Below are positions 8,066 through 18,638 of a stretch of 48,123 nucleotides of DNA, one piece after another. The position numbers and the translations under genes are program-made. Source of the DNA: Pseudomonadota bacterium (GTDB taxonomy: Bacteria; Myxococcota_A; Polyangia; Haliangiales; Haliangiaceae); NCBI GenBank assembly GCA_023386455.1, contig JAEWJO010000176.1:1-48123 (forward strand), given 5' to 3'. Within the stretch, counting starts at the first letter, position 1. Each line of letters opens with the position of its first letter. Under the pieces are notes generated by a model. It did no database searches and had not been told where the DNA came from. It worked only from the letters and a program-made list of their open reading frames with translations.

Positions 8066-8868
8066 TCGCGCGCTCCTTCTGCGTCGCGTTCCTTGTCCTT
8101 GTCGCCGAGCGGGTTGCGCAGCATGTGATCGTTGACGTCGCGCAGCGTGCCGTCCTTCAGCTGGACGCGGCCGGTGAGGCCGTGCACGAGCACCGTGAAC
8201 GTCTCGCTGCCGTCGGTGACCTCGACGACCGCCTTCTCGGACGAGCCCGTCGGGAAGAAGTAGATCGCGACCTGGCCCTTCGTCGCGCTGTCGTCTCGGT
8301 GCTGGACCCAGATTTCCTTGAACTTGATCCCCTTGGCTGCGCGCAGCGAGCGGACCCACTTCTTGCCCTCTGCGTCGCCGCTGACCGCGTCGTCGATCGA
8401 CGAGCACTGGCGGTCCGCGATGTGCGAGCCCGCGAGCGAGAGGGCCTGCTTGGTCGCGACATCGGGATCGGACGCGAGCGCCTCGGGCGGAATGCCCTGG
8501 AGTCGCTGCCTGCCCCGCTCGAGCGCCTGCTTGGCCTTCTCGTCGTCGGGACGAAGCTGCTCGTTGCGCATGAGTGTCGTCGAACCCTGGCAGACCTCGA
8601 CGGCGTAGATCTGCTTGTCCATGTCGAACACGATGCGGTGCATCTCGCCCTTCTCGACCGCGAGCTGACTGGTGCGTTTCATCACCGCCGCCAGCTCGGT
8701 CGAGTTCTCGACGAGGTCCGCCTTCGTGATCATGCGGAAGCCCGAGCGCACGAGCACCACGCCGCCGCCGAGGATCGCCAGGACGATCATCAGCTCGAGC
8801 ACGGTCATCCCCCGTCGGGGACGAGAACCCCTGGTCGGGGTCCCGCTATGTGGGCATCGGGTCCGCAT
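8062..8868 (-). CDS. gspH: Type II secretion minor pseudopilin GspH
   Basis: A 268-residue protein with a basic leader ending in the prepilin site RRG/MTVLELMIVLAIL (cleavage after Gly20, Glu at mature position 5) and a membrane helix. GspH sits below the GspI-J-K tip and connects it to the GspG shaft. It is longer than the common GspH length (about 150-200), with a charged insertion around residues 100-150 and an extended acidic and basic C-terminus. ATG 8868 lies 21 bp after the gspG stop, and the stop overlaps gspI by 4 bp. Confidence 0.88.
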   Translation of the reverse strand: MRTRCPHSGTPTRGSRPRRGMTVLELMIVLAILGGGVVLVRSGFRMITKADLVENSTELAAVMKRTSQLAVEKGEMHRIVFDMDKQIYAVEVCQGSTTLMRNEQLRPDDEKAKQALERGRQRLQGIPPEALASDPDVATKQALSLAGSHIADRQCSSIDDAVSGDAEGKKWVRSLRAAKGIKFKEIWVQHRDDSATKGQVAIYFFPTGSSEKAVVEVTDGSETFTVLVHGLTGRVQLKDGTLRDVNDHMLRNPLGDKDKERDAEGARE

Positions 8869-8889
8869 GGTTCACCTACAGTCGCGCGC

Positions 8890-9321
8890 TCACTCCCACG
8901 ACTTGATGTCGTCGCCGGTGCCTTCCTTGCCGTCCTCGCCGGGCGAGCCGACGGCGATGCCCTTGGCACCCGCGGGAAGGTTCGGACCGCAGAGCATCTT
9001 GTACTGGAAGCCCCACGGGTCCTTGATGTCCTTGTTGTTCATGTACTCGTTGAGGTCCTCGAGCTTGTCGGGGCACGACTTGTCGGGGTGAGCCGCGGCC
9101 CACGACGGGTACGCCTCGAACGCGTACTTCTTGACGGTCGCGCGCGCGATGTCGCCCTTGCTCTCGCCGAACATCTTCATGACGCGAGGACCGACGACGA
9201 GACCCATGACGAGCGCGAGGATCGCGAGCACGATCATGATCTCGAGGAGCGTCATGCCGCGCTGGGCAGTCCGCTGGGTACGGTGGAGGGCACGCATCAG
9301 CTTCTTCGTGAGGGTCTTCAT
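8890..9321 (-). CDS. gspG: Type II secretion major pseudopilin GspG
   Basis: A 143-residue protein forming the shaft of the periplasmic pseudopilus. A basic leader of 22 residues precedes RG/MTLLEIMIVLAILAL, with Glu at mature position 5 and the hydrophobic N-terminal helix. The C-terminus carries the family calcium-binding loop (GEDGKEGTGDDIKSW), which is needed for stability in studied homologues. It is preceded by the strongest ribosome binding site in the operon and by a 30 bp gap. This fits the need for excess major pseudopilin relative to the coupled minor ones. Confidence 0.96.
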   Translation of the reverse strand: MKTLTKKLMRALHRTQRTAQRGMTLLEIMIVLAILALVMGLVVGPRVMKMFGESKGDIARATVKKYAFEAYPSWAAAHPDKSCPDKLEDLNEYMNNKDIKDPWGFQYKMLCGPNLPAGAKGIAVGSPGEDGKEGTGDDIKSWE

Positions 9322-9330
9322 GACAGGGGT

Positions 9331-9336
9331 CTCCTT
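9331..9336 (-). promoter_or_regulatory. Strong ribosome binding site of gspG
   Basis: Read on the minus strand this is AAGGAG, 9 nt before the gspG ATG. Most other gsp genes start inside or against the preceding stop codon, so this independent strong site probably raises GspG output over its neighbours. Confidence 0.75.
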
Positions 9337-9351
9337 CTCTCTCTTCTCGGG

Positions 9352-10608
9352 CTACTTCGGGCCGGAAATCTGACCGAGGTCCATGATGGGTTGCAGGATC
9401 GAAAACACGATGAACGCGACCGCGCCGCCCATGACGACGAGCATCAGGGGCTCGAGGAGCGCGGTGAAACGAGACAGCTTGGTGTCGACTTCGGACTCGT
9501 AGGTCGTCGCGACGCGCTCGAGCATCTGCTCGAGCTGGCCGGCCTTCTCGCCGACCGCGACCATGTGGATCATCGTCGGCGGGAACTGGCCGCTCTTGCG
9601 GAGGGTCGCCGCGAGCGACTCGCCTTCGGTGACCGCCTTCTTCGCGTCCTCGATCGCTTGCTGGATGAGGACGTTGCCGACGATCTGCTTCGAGGTATCG
9701 AGCGCGCGGAGCATCGCGACACCCGAGTGCAGCATCGTGCCGAGCGTGCGCGCGAACCGACCGACGTTGATCGTGCGGACGAGCTCGCCGAGCACGGGCA
9801 TCTTGAGCACGAACCGGTGCCACACCGGCTTGCCGTCCTTGCTGCGCGTCCAGCGCATGAACAGGATGCCGGCGGCGATCATGCCGAGGAAGATGAACAG
9901 CCAGTTGCGGCCGAGGAAGCCCGACGACGCGATGAGGAAGCGCGTGTTCAGCGGCAGCGTCTTGCCCTGCTGCGTGAACATCTGCGTGATCTCGGGAATG
10001 ACCTTGATCATCAGCACGGCCATGATGCCGGTGCCGACGACGACCATGACGGCCGGATAGATCATCGCGCCCTGGATCTTCGACTTGAGCTTCTGCGAGC
10101 TCTCGAGGAAGTCGGCCAGGCGCGTGAGGACCTCGTCGAGGTTACCGGCGATCTCGCCGGCGCGAACCATCGACACGAACAGCTCGTCGAACAGCTTCGG
10201 GTGCTTCCCGAGCGCGTCGGCGAACGACATGCCTTCGTTGACCGCCGTGCGCACCTCGGCGACCGGCGTCTTCAGACGAACGTTCTGGATCTGATCGACG
10301 AGCGCAGCGAGCGACTCGGCGAGCGGGATGCCCGAGCGCAGCAGCGTCGACATCTGGCGCGTGAACGCGGCGATCTCGACCTTCTTGACGCCGCCGAACA
10401 GGCCGCCGAGATCGACGTCGCGCGACAGGCCGCCCTTCTTCGAGTTCTGCTCCTTGGCGGCCTTGCCACCCTTGGACAGCTCGAAGCTCATGACGAGGAC
10501 GCCGTCCTTGCGCAGCAGCTGGCGCAGCGTCTTCGGCGAGTCCGCATCGCGCACGCCGGTGACGGACTTGCCGTTGTTCCCGACGCCCTTGTACGCGTAC
10601 ATCGGCAT
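9352..10608 (-). CDS. gspF: Type II secretion inner-membrane protein GspF
   Basis: A 418-residue polytopic platform protein of the GspF/PilC family. A short N-terminal domain (MPMYAYKGVGNNGKSV) is followed by two homologous helical cytoplasmic domains (about 75-195 and 275-395), each ending in membrane helices around 175-205, 225-245 and 380-405. GspF is thought to rotate or guide pseudopilins as GspE hydrolyses ATP. The start ATG shares one base with the gspE stop (TGATG arrangement). Length and architecture are standard for the family. Confidence 0.96.
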   Translation of the reverse strand: MPMYAYKGVGNNGKSVTGVRDADSPKTLRQLLRKDGVLVMSFELSKGGKAAKEQNSKKGGLSRDVDLGGLFGGVKKVEIAAFTRQMSTLLRSGIPLAESLAALVDQIQNVRLKTPVAEVRTAVNEGMSFADALGKHPKLFDELFVSMVRAGEIAGNLDEVLTRLADFLESSQKLKSKIQGAMIYPAVMVVVGTGIMAVLMIKVIPEITQMFTQQGKTLPLNTRFLIASSGFLGRNWLFIFLGMIAAGILFMRWTRSKDGKPVWHRFVLKMPVLGELVRTINVGRFARTLGTMLHSGVAMLRALDTSKQIVGNVLIQQAIEDAKKAVTEGESLAATLRKSGQFPPTMIHMVAVGEKAGQLEQMLERVATTYESEVDTKLSRFTALLEPLMLVVMGGAVAFIVFSILQPIMDLGQISGPK

Positions 10609-12404
10609 CAGTCACCACTCTCTGCGGTCATCAGCATGACCTCCTCGGGGGTTGTCATTCCGAGCAGGACCTTGCGCGCGCCGTCGCCGCGCAGCGTGAT
10701 CATGCCGGACTCGATGGCCGCGTTGCGGATCGAGCCGGCGTCGGCCTTCTCGAGCGCGAGGCGGCGAACCGGCTCGTTGACGAGCAAGAGCTCGTAGATG
10801 CCGGTACGGCCGCGGTAGCCGAGCTGGCCGCACGCGGGGCAGCCGACCGGCTCGAAGACCGTGCCGACCGGCGGCGGCCGCTGGCCCTTCACGGCCGGCA
10901 GCTGGTAGCCGCCGGAAAAGAACTTCTGCGGATCGAGCGCGAGCTCGCGCAGGATCTCGTCGGACGGCCGCACCGGGCGCGCGCACTCGTAGCACGGGCG
11001 CCGCACGAGGCGCTGCGCGAGCAGGCCGACGAGCGAGCTCGCGACGAGGAACGGCTCGATGCCCATGTCGACGAGACGCGTGATGCCGCCGGCCGCGTCG
11101 TTCGTGTGAACGGTCGAGAACACGAGGTGACCGGTCAGCGACGCGGTGATCGCGACCTCGGCCGTCTCGCGGTCACGAATCTCACCGACCATGATGACGT
11201 CGGGGTCCTGGCGGAGGAACGACCGCAGACCCGATGCGAACGTCAGATCGATCTTCGAGTTCACCTGCGTCTGCGAGATGCCCTCGAGCTGGTACTCGAC
11301 CGGATCCTCGACGGTGAGGATGTTGATGTCGGGCGCGTTGATCTCCGAGATGCACGCGTAGAGCGTCGTCGTCTTACCGGAGCCCGTCGGACCGGTGACG
11401 AGCAAGATGCCGTGCGGGCGCTTGATGATGTTGCGGATCGCGTCGAGCTGGTCGGTCGCGAAGCCGATGTCGGCGAGGCCGAGGAGCACCGAGCCGCGAT
11501 CGAGCAGACGGACCGTGACGCTCTCGCCACCGGCGGTCGGCGCGGTCTCGACACGCATGTCGACGTCGCGGCCGGCCATCTTGCGGCGGATGCGGCCGCT
11601 CTGCGGCAACCGCTTCTCGGCGATGTTCAGGCCGGCCATGATCTTCACGCGCGCGATGATCGACTGCTGGAACTTCTTCGGCGCGCGCTTCGCCTCGCGG
11701 AGCACACCGTCGACGCGGTAGCGGACGATGATGTCCTTCTCGCCGGGACGGATGTGGATATCGGAGGCGCCTTCCTTGGCGGCCTGGAACATGAGCGAGT
11801 TGACCCACCGGATGATCGGGGCCTCGTCGCTCGCATCGAGCATGTCGACGAGCTCTTCCGACTGGTACTCGGAGTCCTCGTCGTCTTCCTTCTTCGAGCT
11901 CTCCTCGAGCTCGGCGCCGCCGCGCAGGCGCGAGTACGTCTTGTTGATGTGATCGACGATCTTCGAGCTCGACGCGACGACGGGCTCGACCGCCTCCGCG
12001 AGCAGCACGGCGACCGCATCGATCACGTCGACCGCGCACGGATCGGCGATCGCGATCATCACGCGGTTCGCGGCGTCGCGGCCGAGCGGCAGCACGAGGC
12101 GCTGGCGCGCGAAGTTGATCGGCAGCTTGTCGATCAGCTCGGCCTCGATGTCCTCGGCGCGCGGCAGGTCGCGCAGGTACGGCATGTCGAACTGGAAGGC
12201 GAGCGCGAGCGCGAGCTGGTCCTCGTCGATGAGGCGCAGGCGCACGAGCACCTCGCCGAGGAGGCCACCCTCCTCGCGCTGCTTCGCGAGCGCGCGCTCG
12301 ATCGAATCGGGCACGACGCCGCACCGGCGCACCAGGATCTCGCCGATCCGCTCGGGACCGACGGGCTGGGTGCCCGGGAACGCGTAGCTCGACGGAGTCG
12401 CCAT
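10608..12404 (-). CDS. gspE: Type II secretion ATPase GspE
   Basis: A 598-residue cytoplasmic hexameric ATPase that powers pseudopilus assembly. The N-terminal domain (about 15-150) would bind GspL. An acidic Glu/Asp-rich linker (about 165-190) follows. The ATPase core has the Walker A motif GPTGSGKTT (338-346), Walker B segment DVIMVGEIRD (402-411) and His box STVHTNDA (430-437). A zinc-binding tetracysteine is formed by C471, C474, C522 and C525. All catalytic elements are intact. The start overlaps the gspD stop by 1 bp. The family also includes PilB, but the gene set around it identifies this as T2SS. Confidence 0.97.
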   Translation of the reverse strand: MATPSSYAFPGTQPVGPERIGEILVRRCGVVPDSIERALAKQREEGGLLGEVLVRLRLIDEDQLALALAFQFDMPYLRDLPRAEDIEAELIDKLPINFARQRLVLPLGRDAANRVMIAIADPCAVDVIDAVAVLLAEAVEPVVASSSKIVDHINKTYSRLRGGAELEESSKKEDDEDSEYQSEELVDMLDASDEAPIIRWVNSLMFQAAKEGASDIHIRPGEKDIIVRYRVDGVLREAKRAPKKFQQSIIARVKIMAGLNIAEKRLPQSGRIRRKMAGRDVDMRVETAPTAGGESVTVRLLDRGSVLLGLADIGFATDQLDAIRNIIKRPHGILLVTGPTGSGKTTTLYACISEINAPDINILTVEDPVEYQLEGISQTQVNSKIDLTFASGLRSFLRQDPDVIMVGEIRDRETAEVAITASLTGHLVFSTVHTNDAAGGITRLVDMGIEPFLVASSLVGLLAQRLVRRPCYECARPVRPSDEILRELALDPQKFFSGGYQLPAVKGQRPPPVGTVFEPVGCPACGQLGYRGRTGIYELLLVNEPVRRLALEKADAGSIRNAAIESGMITLRGDGARKVLLGMTTPEEVMLMTAESGD

Positions 12405-14782
12405 CAGGGAGCTCCCTTTGGCGCCTGCTTCGGCGCAGGCGCGGTCGACGGCTTGTCGCCTTCGGGCGGCGGCGTCAGCATCGGCTTCTTCTCGTCGTCG
12501 GGAGAGTCGATGCCCGACGGGCCGTACTCGACGTTCCCCTCGATCACGAGCTGGCGCGAGCCACCGGCCTCGAGCATCGCGCGGTCTTCCTCGACCGACT
12601 GGACGACCCGGTTGATCTCCTCGACGAGACCGCGCTTGCGGCGGTAGTCGATCTTCGGCTCGTACGCCTTGTCGTTGAGGTTCGCGAACGACGCCGCGAA
12701 CTCGCGATACTCGCGGACCTTGCGCTCCTTGATCGTCGCGAGATCGAGCTGGTCCTTGATGATGTACGGCGTGAGGAGGATCAGCAGGTTGGTCTTCTTC
12801 TTCTGCTTGCTGGAGTACTTGAACAGGTAGCCGAGGAGCGGGATGTCACCGAGCAGCGGCACCTTCGTGACGTTGTAGATCTCGCGCTCCTGGATGAGGC
12901 CACCGATCACGACGCTCTCCTGGTCGTGCACCACGACCTGCGTCTTCAGCTTGCGCTCGGCCCACGTCGGCCCGAGCTCGGGATCCGAGCCACCGAGGTC
13001 CTTCGTCTCCTGCTCGATCTCGAGCCGGACTGCGTCGTTGCTCGAGATATGGGGAGTGACGTTGAGGGTCAGGTTCAGCTTCTCGCGCTGGATGTTCGTT
13101 CCGATCGAGCCGAGAGGATTGGTAGCGCCGCCGGCCGTCGTGGGCAAACCACCAAACGATAGGCCTGCCTTGTAGGGGATGTTGTTACCGACGGAGAACT
13201 CCGCCTTCTCGTTGTCGATCGCGATGATGTGCGGCGCCGAGAGGATGTTGGAGTTGTCCTGGTTCGCGAGCGCCTGGAACAAGACAGCGTACGAGGGAAT
13301 GCTCGTACCGAGGAACGACTGCGCGTTCGTCAGCGGCGAGCCGACGATGCCGCCGATGAGACCGGTCAGCGTCGCGAGCGACGCCGGGTTGATCGACTTC
13401 AGCGTCGACGTCTGCACGCCGCCGAGCACGATCGCGTTGTTGTCGTTGACCGGCAGACCGCCGTGCGAGCTCGTACCGAGCGCGAGCGACTTCGACACCT
13501 GGACCTCGAGGATCACGGCCTCGATGAAGATCTGGCGGCGCGGCTGATCGAGGCGCCGGATCACATCGCGCACCGCGATGAAGTCGCGACCGCTCGACAT
13601 CACGATGAGCGAGTTCGTCGGCTTGTCGCCGATCACGCGGACCTGGCCCTCGAGCGAGCTGCCGAAGTCACCGATCGACGTCGGCGCCGCCGGCTGCGGT
13701 CCGCGAGTCGGCTGGCCCGGCTGGCCACCGCGCGTCTGCGGCGCCTGCTGTCCCGACAGCACGTTCGTCAGCGTCGCCGCGAGCTCCTCGGCGAGCGCGT
13801 TCTCGAGCGGGTACACGCGGATCGCGCTGCCGCCCTCGGTATCGAGCACGATGTCGAGGCGATCGACGAGCGCCTTGACGCGCAGATAGCCCGCCTCGCT
13901 CGACACGACGATCAGCGTGTTCGTGCGGTCGTCGACGAGGATCTTCGACGGCACGCCGGCCGAGCCACCGTCGTCGGAGAACTGCGCGCCGGGGGCCTGC
14001 GCCTGCGCCCCGCCCTTGCCGCGCATCGGCACGTTCGTCGGTGCGCCGCCGCCGCCCGCGGTCACGCCGAGGATCTCGTTGATCTTCGTCGCGAGCTGCT
14101 GCGCGTCGGAGTTCTTCACGGGGATCGTGTAGATGCCCTCGTTGTTGCCCGGCACGTCGAGCGCCTTCGCGAGCGTCAGCATGTCGCGGACCTGGCTCGC
14201 ATAGTCGGTGATGATGAGGACGTTCCCCGCGGTCGACACGTTGCCGGCCGGCGAGCGGATCGAGTCGAGCGCCCCGCGCAGCGTCTCGGTCTGCGTGTAC
14301 GACGGCCGCATGATGTAGCGAACCATCTGGTCCTGGTTCGCCGGCACGCCCTTCTTCTGGATCGGAATCGTCTCGCTCTTCGCGGTCGCCGAATCGACGA
14401 TGCGATACATGTTGCCCTTCGGCACGATCGTCAGGCCCATCGTCGAGAGCGCGGCGAGGAAGACGTTGTACGCCTCCTGCGCGGACATCTTGTTCGGCGC
14501 GATGACCGTGACCTTCTTGCCCGTCGACACGATGCGCGGGTCGAGCATGAAGTTCTTGCACGTGAAGCCCATGACCCACGTGATGAGGTCCTTGAGCTCG
14601 GTCTCCGGCTTGAACGTGACGGCGACCTGTCCCGTGCGCTTCTTGCAGCTGTAAAGCGCGTCGTCCTGCGCGGTGCCGGCGGTGGCATCGCTGCCGCCCG
14701 TCGGCGAAGGCTGCGCGAACGCAGTGGTCACGGGCGCCGCGAGCGACGCGAGGATCAGAAGAGAAAGGCTACGTGTCTTCAT
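12404..14782 (-). CDS. gspD: Type II secretion outer-membrane secretin GspD
   Basis: A 792-residue secretin forming the outer-membrane gate. A signal peptide (1 to about 23, ending AFA) precedes an N0 domain and ring-building N1-N3 domains (about 45-410) containing low-complexity Gly/Gln/Pro linkers. The C-terminal secretin domain (about 430-690) ends with the typical VPLLGDIPLLGYLFK motif and LLILLTPYII. A helical tail (about 690-765) and a Pro/Ala/Lys end follow; a pilotin-binding S-domain may lie there, but no pilotin gene is seen nearby. The start is 4 bp downstream of the gspC stop. Confidence 0.96.
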   Translation of the reverse strand: MKTRSLSLLILASLAAPVTTAFAQPSPTGGSDATAGTAQDDALYSCKKRTGQVAVTFKPETELKDLITWVMGFTCKNFMLDPRIVSTGKKVTVIAPNKMSAQEAYNVFLAALSTMGLTIVPKGNMYRIVDSATAKSETIPIQKKGVPANQDQMVRYIMRPSYTQTETLRGALDSIRSPAGNVSTAGNVLIITDYASQVRDMLTLAKALDVPGNNEGIYTIPVKNSDAQQLATKINEILGVTAGGGGAPTNVPMRGKGGAQAQAPGAQFSDDGGSAGVPSKILVDDRTNTLIVVSSEAGYLRVKALVDRLDIVLDTEGGSAIRVYPLENALAEELAATLTNVLSGQQAPQTRGGQPGQPTRGPQPAAPTSIGDFGSSLEGQVRVIGDKPTNSLIVMSSGRDFIAVRDVIRRLDQPRRQIFIEAVILEVQVSKSLALGTSSHGGLPVNDNNAIVLGGVQTSTLKSINPASLATLTGLIGGIVGSPLTNAQSFLGTSIPSYAVLFQALANQDNSNILSAPHIIAIDNEKAEFSVGNNIPYKAGLSFGGLPTTAGGATNPLGSIGTNIQREKLNLTLNVTPHISSNDAVRLEIEQETKDLGGSDPELGPTWAERKLKTQVVVHDQESVVIGGLIQEREIYNVTKVPLLGDIPLLGYLFKYSSKQKKKTNLLILLTPYIIKDQLDLATIKERKVREYREFAASFANLNDKAYEPKIDYRRKRGLVEEINRVVQSVEEDRAMLEAGGSRQLVIEGNVEYGPSGIDSPDDEKKPMLTPPPEGDKPSTAPAPKQAPKGAP

Positions 14783-14786
14783 CGTT

Positions 14787-15710
14787 TCACCGGATCGAGT
14801 ACTTCAGGGTCATCGGCTTGCCGCGGCGCGTGATCTCGACCTCGAGAGAGGTCGCCTCGCGAAGCTTCGTGTAGACCTCGAGCGCCTTGTCCGCGGACGT
14901 CATCTCGAAGCCGTTGATCGATTGCAGCGTGTCGCCATTCGCGAGACCGAGCTTCGAGTACACCGAGCTCGGACGGATCGCGTAGAGCTTGAAGCCATCG
15001 GGCTTGCCGTTCTTGACGGCGGGGACGACGCGCGCGCCCTTCGCGACCGCCATCGGGTTCGCGAGGACCTTGTCGACGAGCCCCTTGTCGATCTCGTAGT
15101 TGTTGTCGTCGATCTTCTTGATGCCGTTGTCGATCGAGGCCTGGAGGTCGTCCTTGTTCTCGTCGCCGCTCGGCGCCGGCTCGGCGACGGTGGGTGCGGC
15201 CACCGGCGCGGTCGCGCCCGCGAGGACGAGACGCTCGATGTGGCCGCCGTTCTCGAAGTCGACGTACTTGAAGTGGATCTCCTTGAGCTTGCCGGACGCG
15301 CCCGGAATCTGATCACCGATCGCGTACGCGCCCTGCTGGTCGCTCGACGTGTTGATGATCGTCGCGTAGGAGTCCTCCTCCTTCGCGCTGACCATCGTGG
15401 CGAGCAGGATCAGAGGGAGGCTGGTCGTCGAGATCTGCGACGGGTCCGTGTTCGTCGGCGTGACGACGGGGGGCGTGCACTCGGAGCAGAACATGTTGCG
15501 CGTCGCGAACGAGCTGCCGTCCTTGCTGCGCTCGTGCTTGATCGGCTGCATCGGCGACGGGACGACGGCATGGACGCGCGGCGTCTTGTTCGAGTCACCG
15601 AGGAACTTGGCTTCGACGACGTGCGAGGTCGCCTTCGCCGCGAACACCGCGCACACGAGCACGACGAGCGCGCCGAGGACCCAGAAGTACCGTTTGATCA
15701 GGTCCTGCAT
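14787..15710 (-). CDS. gspC: Type II secretion protein GspC with PDZ domain
   Basis: A 307-residue bitopic inner-membrane protein that connects the GspL/M platform to the GspD secretin and helps select substrates. It has an N-terminal membrane helix (about 11-25), a periplasmic homology region (about 85-165) and a C-terminal PDZ domain (about 225-305, ending KPMTLKYSIR). A CSEC cysteine pair (C75, C78) lies before the homology region and is not a usual GspC feature; it might form a disulfide or bind metal. The ATG immediately follows the stop of the response regulator with no gap, so regulator and secretion genes form one transcription unit. Confidence 0.93.
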   Translation of the reverse strand: MQDLIKRYFWVLGALVVLVCAVFAAKATSHVVEAKFLGDSNKTPRVHAVVPSPMQPIKHERSKDGSSFATRNMFCSECTPPVVTPTNTDPSQISTTSLPLILLATMVSAKEEDSYATIINTSSDQQGAYAIGDQIPGASGKLKEIHFKYVDFENGGHIERLVLAGATAPVAAPTVAEPAPSGDENKDDLQASIDNGIKKIDDNNYEIDKGLVDKVLANPMAVAKGARVVPAVKNGKPDGFKLYAIRPSSVYSKLGLANGDTLQSINGFEMTSADKALEVYTKLREATSLEVEITRRGKPMTLKYSIR

Positions 15711-17225
<1,515 letters not shown>

Positions 17226-17590
17226 ACTCGGTTCCCTCATTAACAAGGCGGATGCCAGGTCTGATTCCATCTAACTGACTGAAATCTCAATGATGTTTTC
17301 CGTGGGTTCGCAGGGGTTTGTGCCATCGTGTCGGGTTGCTCCGAGGGGTCTGCCAAAGTGACAAATCGCGAGTCGAGCACGTCCTCGCCGGCTGTCGAGC
17401 ATGTGGCTCTCGGTAGCCGCAGGTGCGCGGCGAGCAGCACGTCTCCGACACGACGCACATTGTCTTCTCACCGGATGCGATGACGGTGGCTCGCGCACTG
17501 TCATGTGAAAGGCGGCGCACGAAGTATCGGTCCTCGATCGCGCGGCTGATGATCTCGACGCTGAGACACTCGAACCCAGGAGAGCGAACG
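17226..17590. promoter_or_regulatory. Divergent intergenic region between T2SS operon and metalloprotease gene
   Basis: This 365 bp gap must hold promoters for both the leftward regulator-T2SS operon and the rightward metalloprotease gene. It is less GC-rich than its surroundings near 17281-17300. A TGGCAC element on the minus strand at 17325-17320 is followed by TGC at 17312-17310, but the spacing is one base longer than sigma-54 promoters tolerate. I see no convincing -35/-10 pair. The only clear signal is a ribosome site (AGGAGAG, 17578-17584) for the metalloprotease gene. Confidence 0.5.
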
Positions 17591-18580
17591 ATGACCGGAT
17601 CTTGGAAGCGTTTGATCGTGGCGTCGCTGTTGATCGGAGCAGGGGCTACAGGATGCACGGATGACCTGACGGAGGCCGAGGAAGACAACGCGAGGGGTCG
17701 CCTCGTGTGCGAGTACCTCACCGACGAGCCTACCGAGCTCGACGAGTGTGCGCGCATCGCCCCCGACGACGACGTCGAGGAGCTCGTCAGCCGCGCTGGC
17801 AGCCTCGGTGGCCCGGCACGCTGCTCGACCCGCCACGTCCCGATCGCGGAGCGCGACCTCGTCCAGGCCGAGGTCGATCGCCGCATGGCGAGTGTCGTCG
17901 GCGGCGCATCGATGGTGACCGGCGGCACGATCCCGGTCTACGTCCACGTCATCACGAACGGCTCTGCCGGCGCGGTGAGCGACAACCAGATCGCGCAGCA
18001 GCTGAGCGTGCTCAACAACGCGTACGCGTCGACGGGCTGGAGCTTCACGCTGGCCTCGACCGATCGCACGTCGAACGCGAGCTGGTACACGGCGACGCCG
18101 GGCAGCAGCGCGGAGACGCAGATGAAGAACGCGCTCCGCAAGGGCAGCGCGGACGATCTGAACCTCTACCTGAACAACATGGGCCAGGGCCTGCTCGGCT
18201 GGGCGACGTTCCCGTCGGATTACGCGCGCAAGCCGAAGCTCGACGGCGTTGTCGTTCTGTCGGCGTCGCTGCCCGGCGGATCGGCCGCGCCGTACAACCT
18301 CGGCGACACCGCGACGCACGAGGTCGGCCACTGGATGGGCCTCTATCACACGTTCCAGGGCGGCTGTAACGGCAACGGTGACTACGTCAGCGACACGCCC
18401 GCCGAGAAGTCGGCCGCGTTCGGCTGTCCGACCGGACGCGACACCTGCAAGAACAAGGCAGGGGTCGATCCGATCAAGAACTTCATGGACTACACCGACG
18501 ACGCGTGCATGAACACGTTCAGCGCGGGCCAGGACGCGCGCATGGACCAGATGTACACGACGTATCGGCTCGGAAAGTAG
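17591..18580 (+). CDS. M43-type (pappalysin/cytophagalysin) zinc metalloprotease lipoprotein
   Basis: A 329-residue secreted zinc protease. The N-terminus is a lipoprotein signal (MTGSWKRLIVASLLIG, lipid-accepting Cys22 in GATGC), followed by a propeptide-like region (about 25-110). The catalytic domain has the extended zinc site HEVGHWMGLYH (H243, E244, H247, H253) and a downstream NFMDY Met-turn (Met299), both hallmarks of M43 metzincins. Several Cys pairs suggest disulfides in the mature enzyme. A good Shine-Dalgarno (AGGAGAG, 17578-17584) fixes ATG 17591. It is divergent from the T2SS operon, so it is a candidate T2SS client, although the lipobox might instead anchor it in the outer membrane. 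Substrate unknown. Confidence 0.9.
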   Translation: MTGSWKRLIVASLLIGAGATGCTDDLTEAEEDNARGRLVCEYLTDEPTELDECARIAPDDDVEELVSRAGSLGGPARCSTRHVPIAERDLVQAEVDRRMASVVGGASMVTGGTIPVYVHVITNGSAGAVSDNQIAQQLSVLNNAYASTGWSFTLASTDRTSNASWYTATPGSSAETQMKNALRKGSADDLNLYLNNMGQGLLGWATFPSDYARKPKLDGVVVLSASLPGGSAAPYNLGDTATHEVGHWMGLYHTFQGGCNGNGDYVSDTPAEKSAAFGCPTGRDTCKNKAGVDPIKNFMDYTDDACMNTFSAGQDARMDQMYTTYRLGK

Positions 18581-18602
18581 TCCCGTCGATCGCTCGAGCA
18601 CG

Positions 18603-18625
18603 AACGGCGCCCTCGCGGCGCCGTT
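18603..18625. terminator. Bidirectional hairpin terminator
   Basis: A perfect 9 bp inverted repeat, AACGGCGCC and GGCGCCGTT, with a 5 nt loop lies between two convergent genes, 22 bp after the metalloprotease stop and 13 bp past the kinase stop. It is followed by TGTCATTT on the plus strand. It can serve both transcripts. Confidence 0.75.
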
Positions 18626-18638
18626 TGTCATTTCGGCG

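Noticed and set aside
8125..10797. Long plus-strand open frame of about 890 codons over gspF-gspH
   Set aside because: It is Arg/Asp/His/Leu-rich antisense shadow coding opposite well-supported gsp genes; GC-rich codon bias removes stops from that frame.
17310..17325. Possible sigma-54 promoter (TGGCAC then TGC, minus strand) upstream of the NtrC/T2SS operon
   Set aside because: The GG and GC elements are one base further apart than sigma-54 tolerates.
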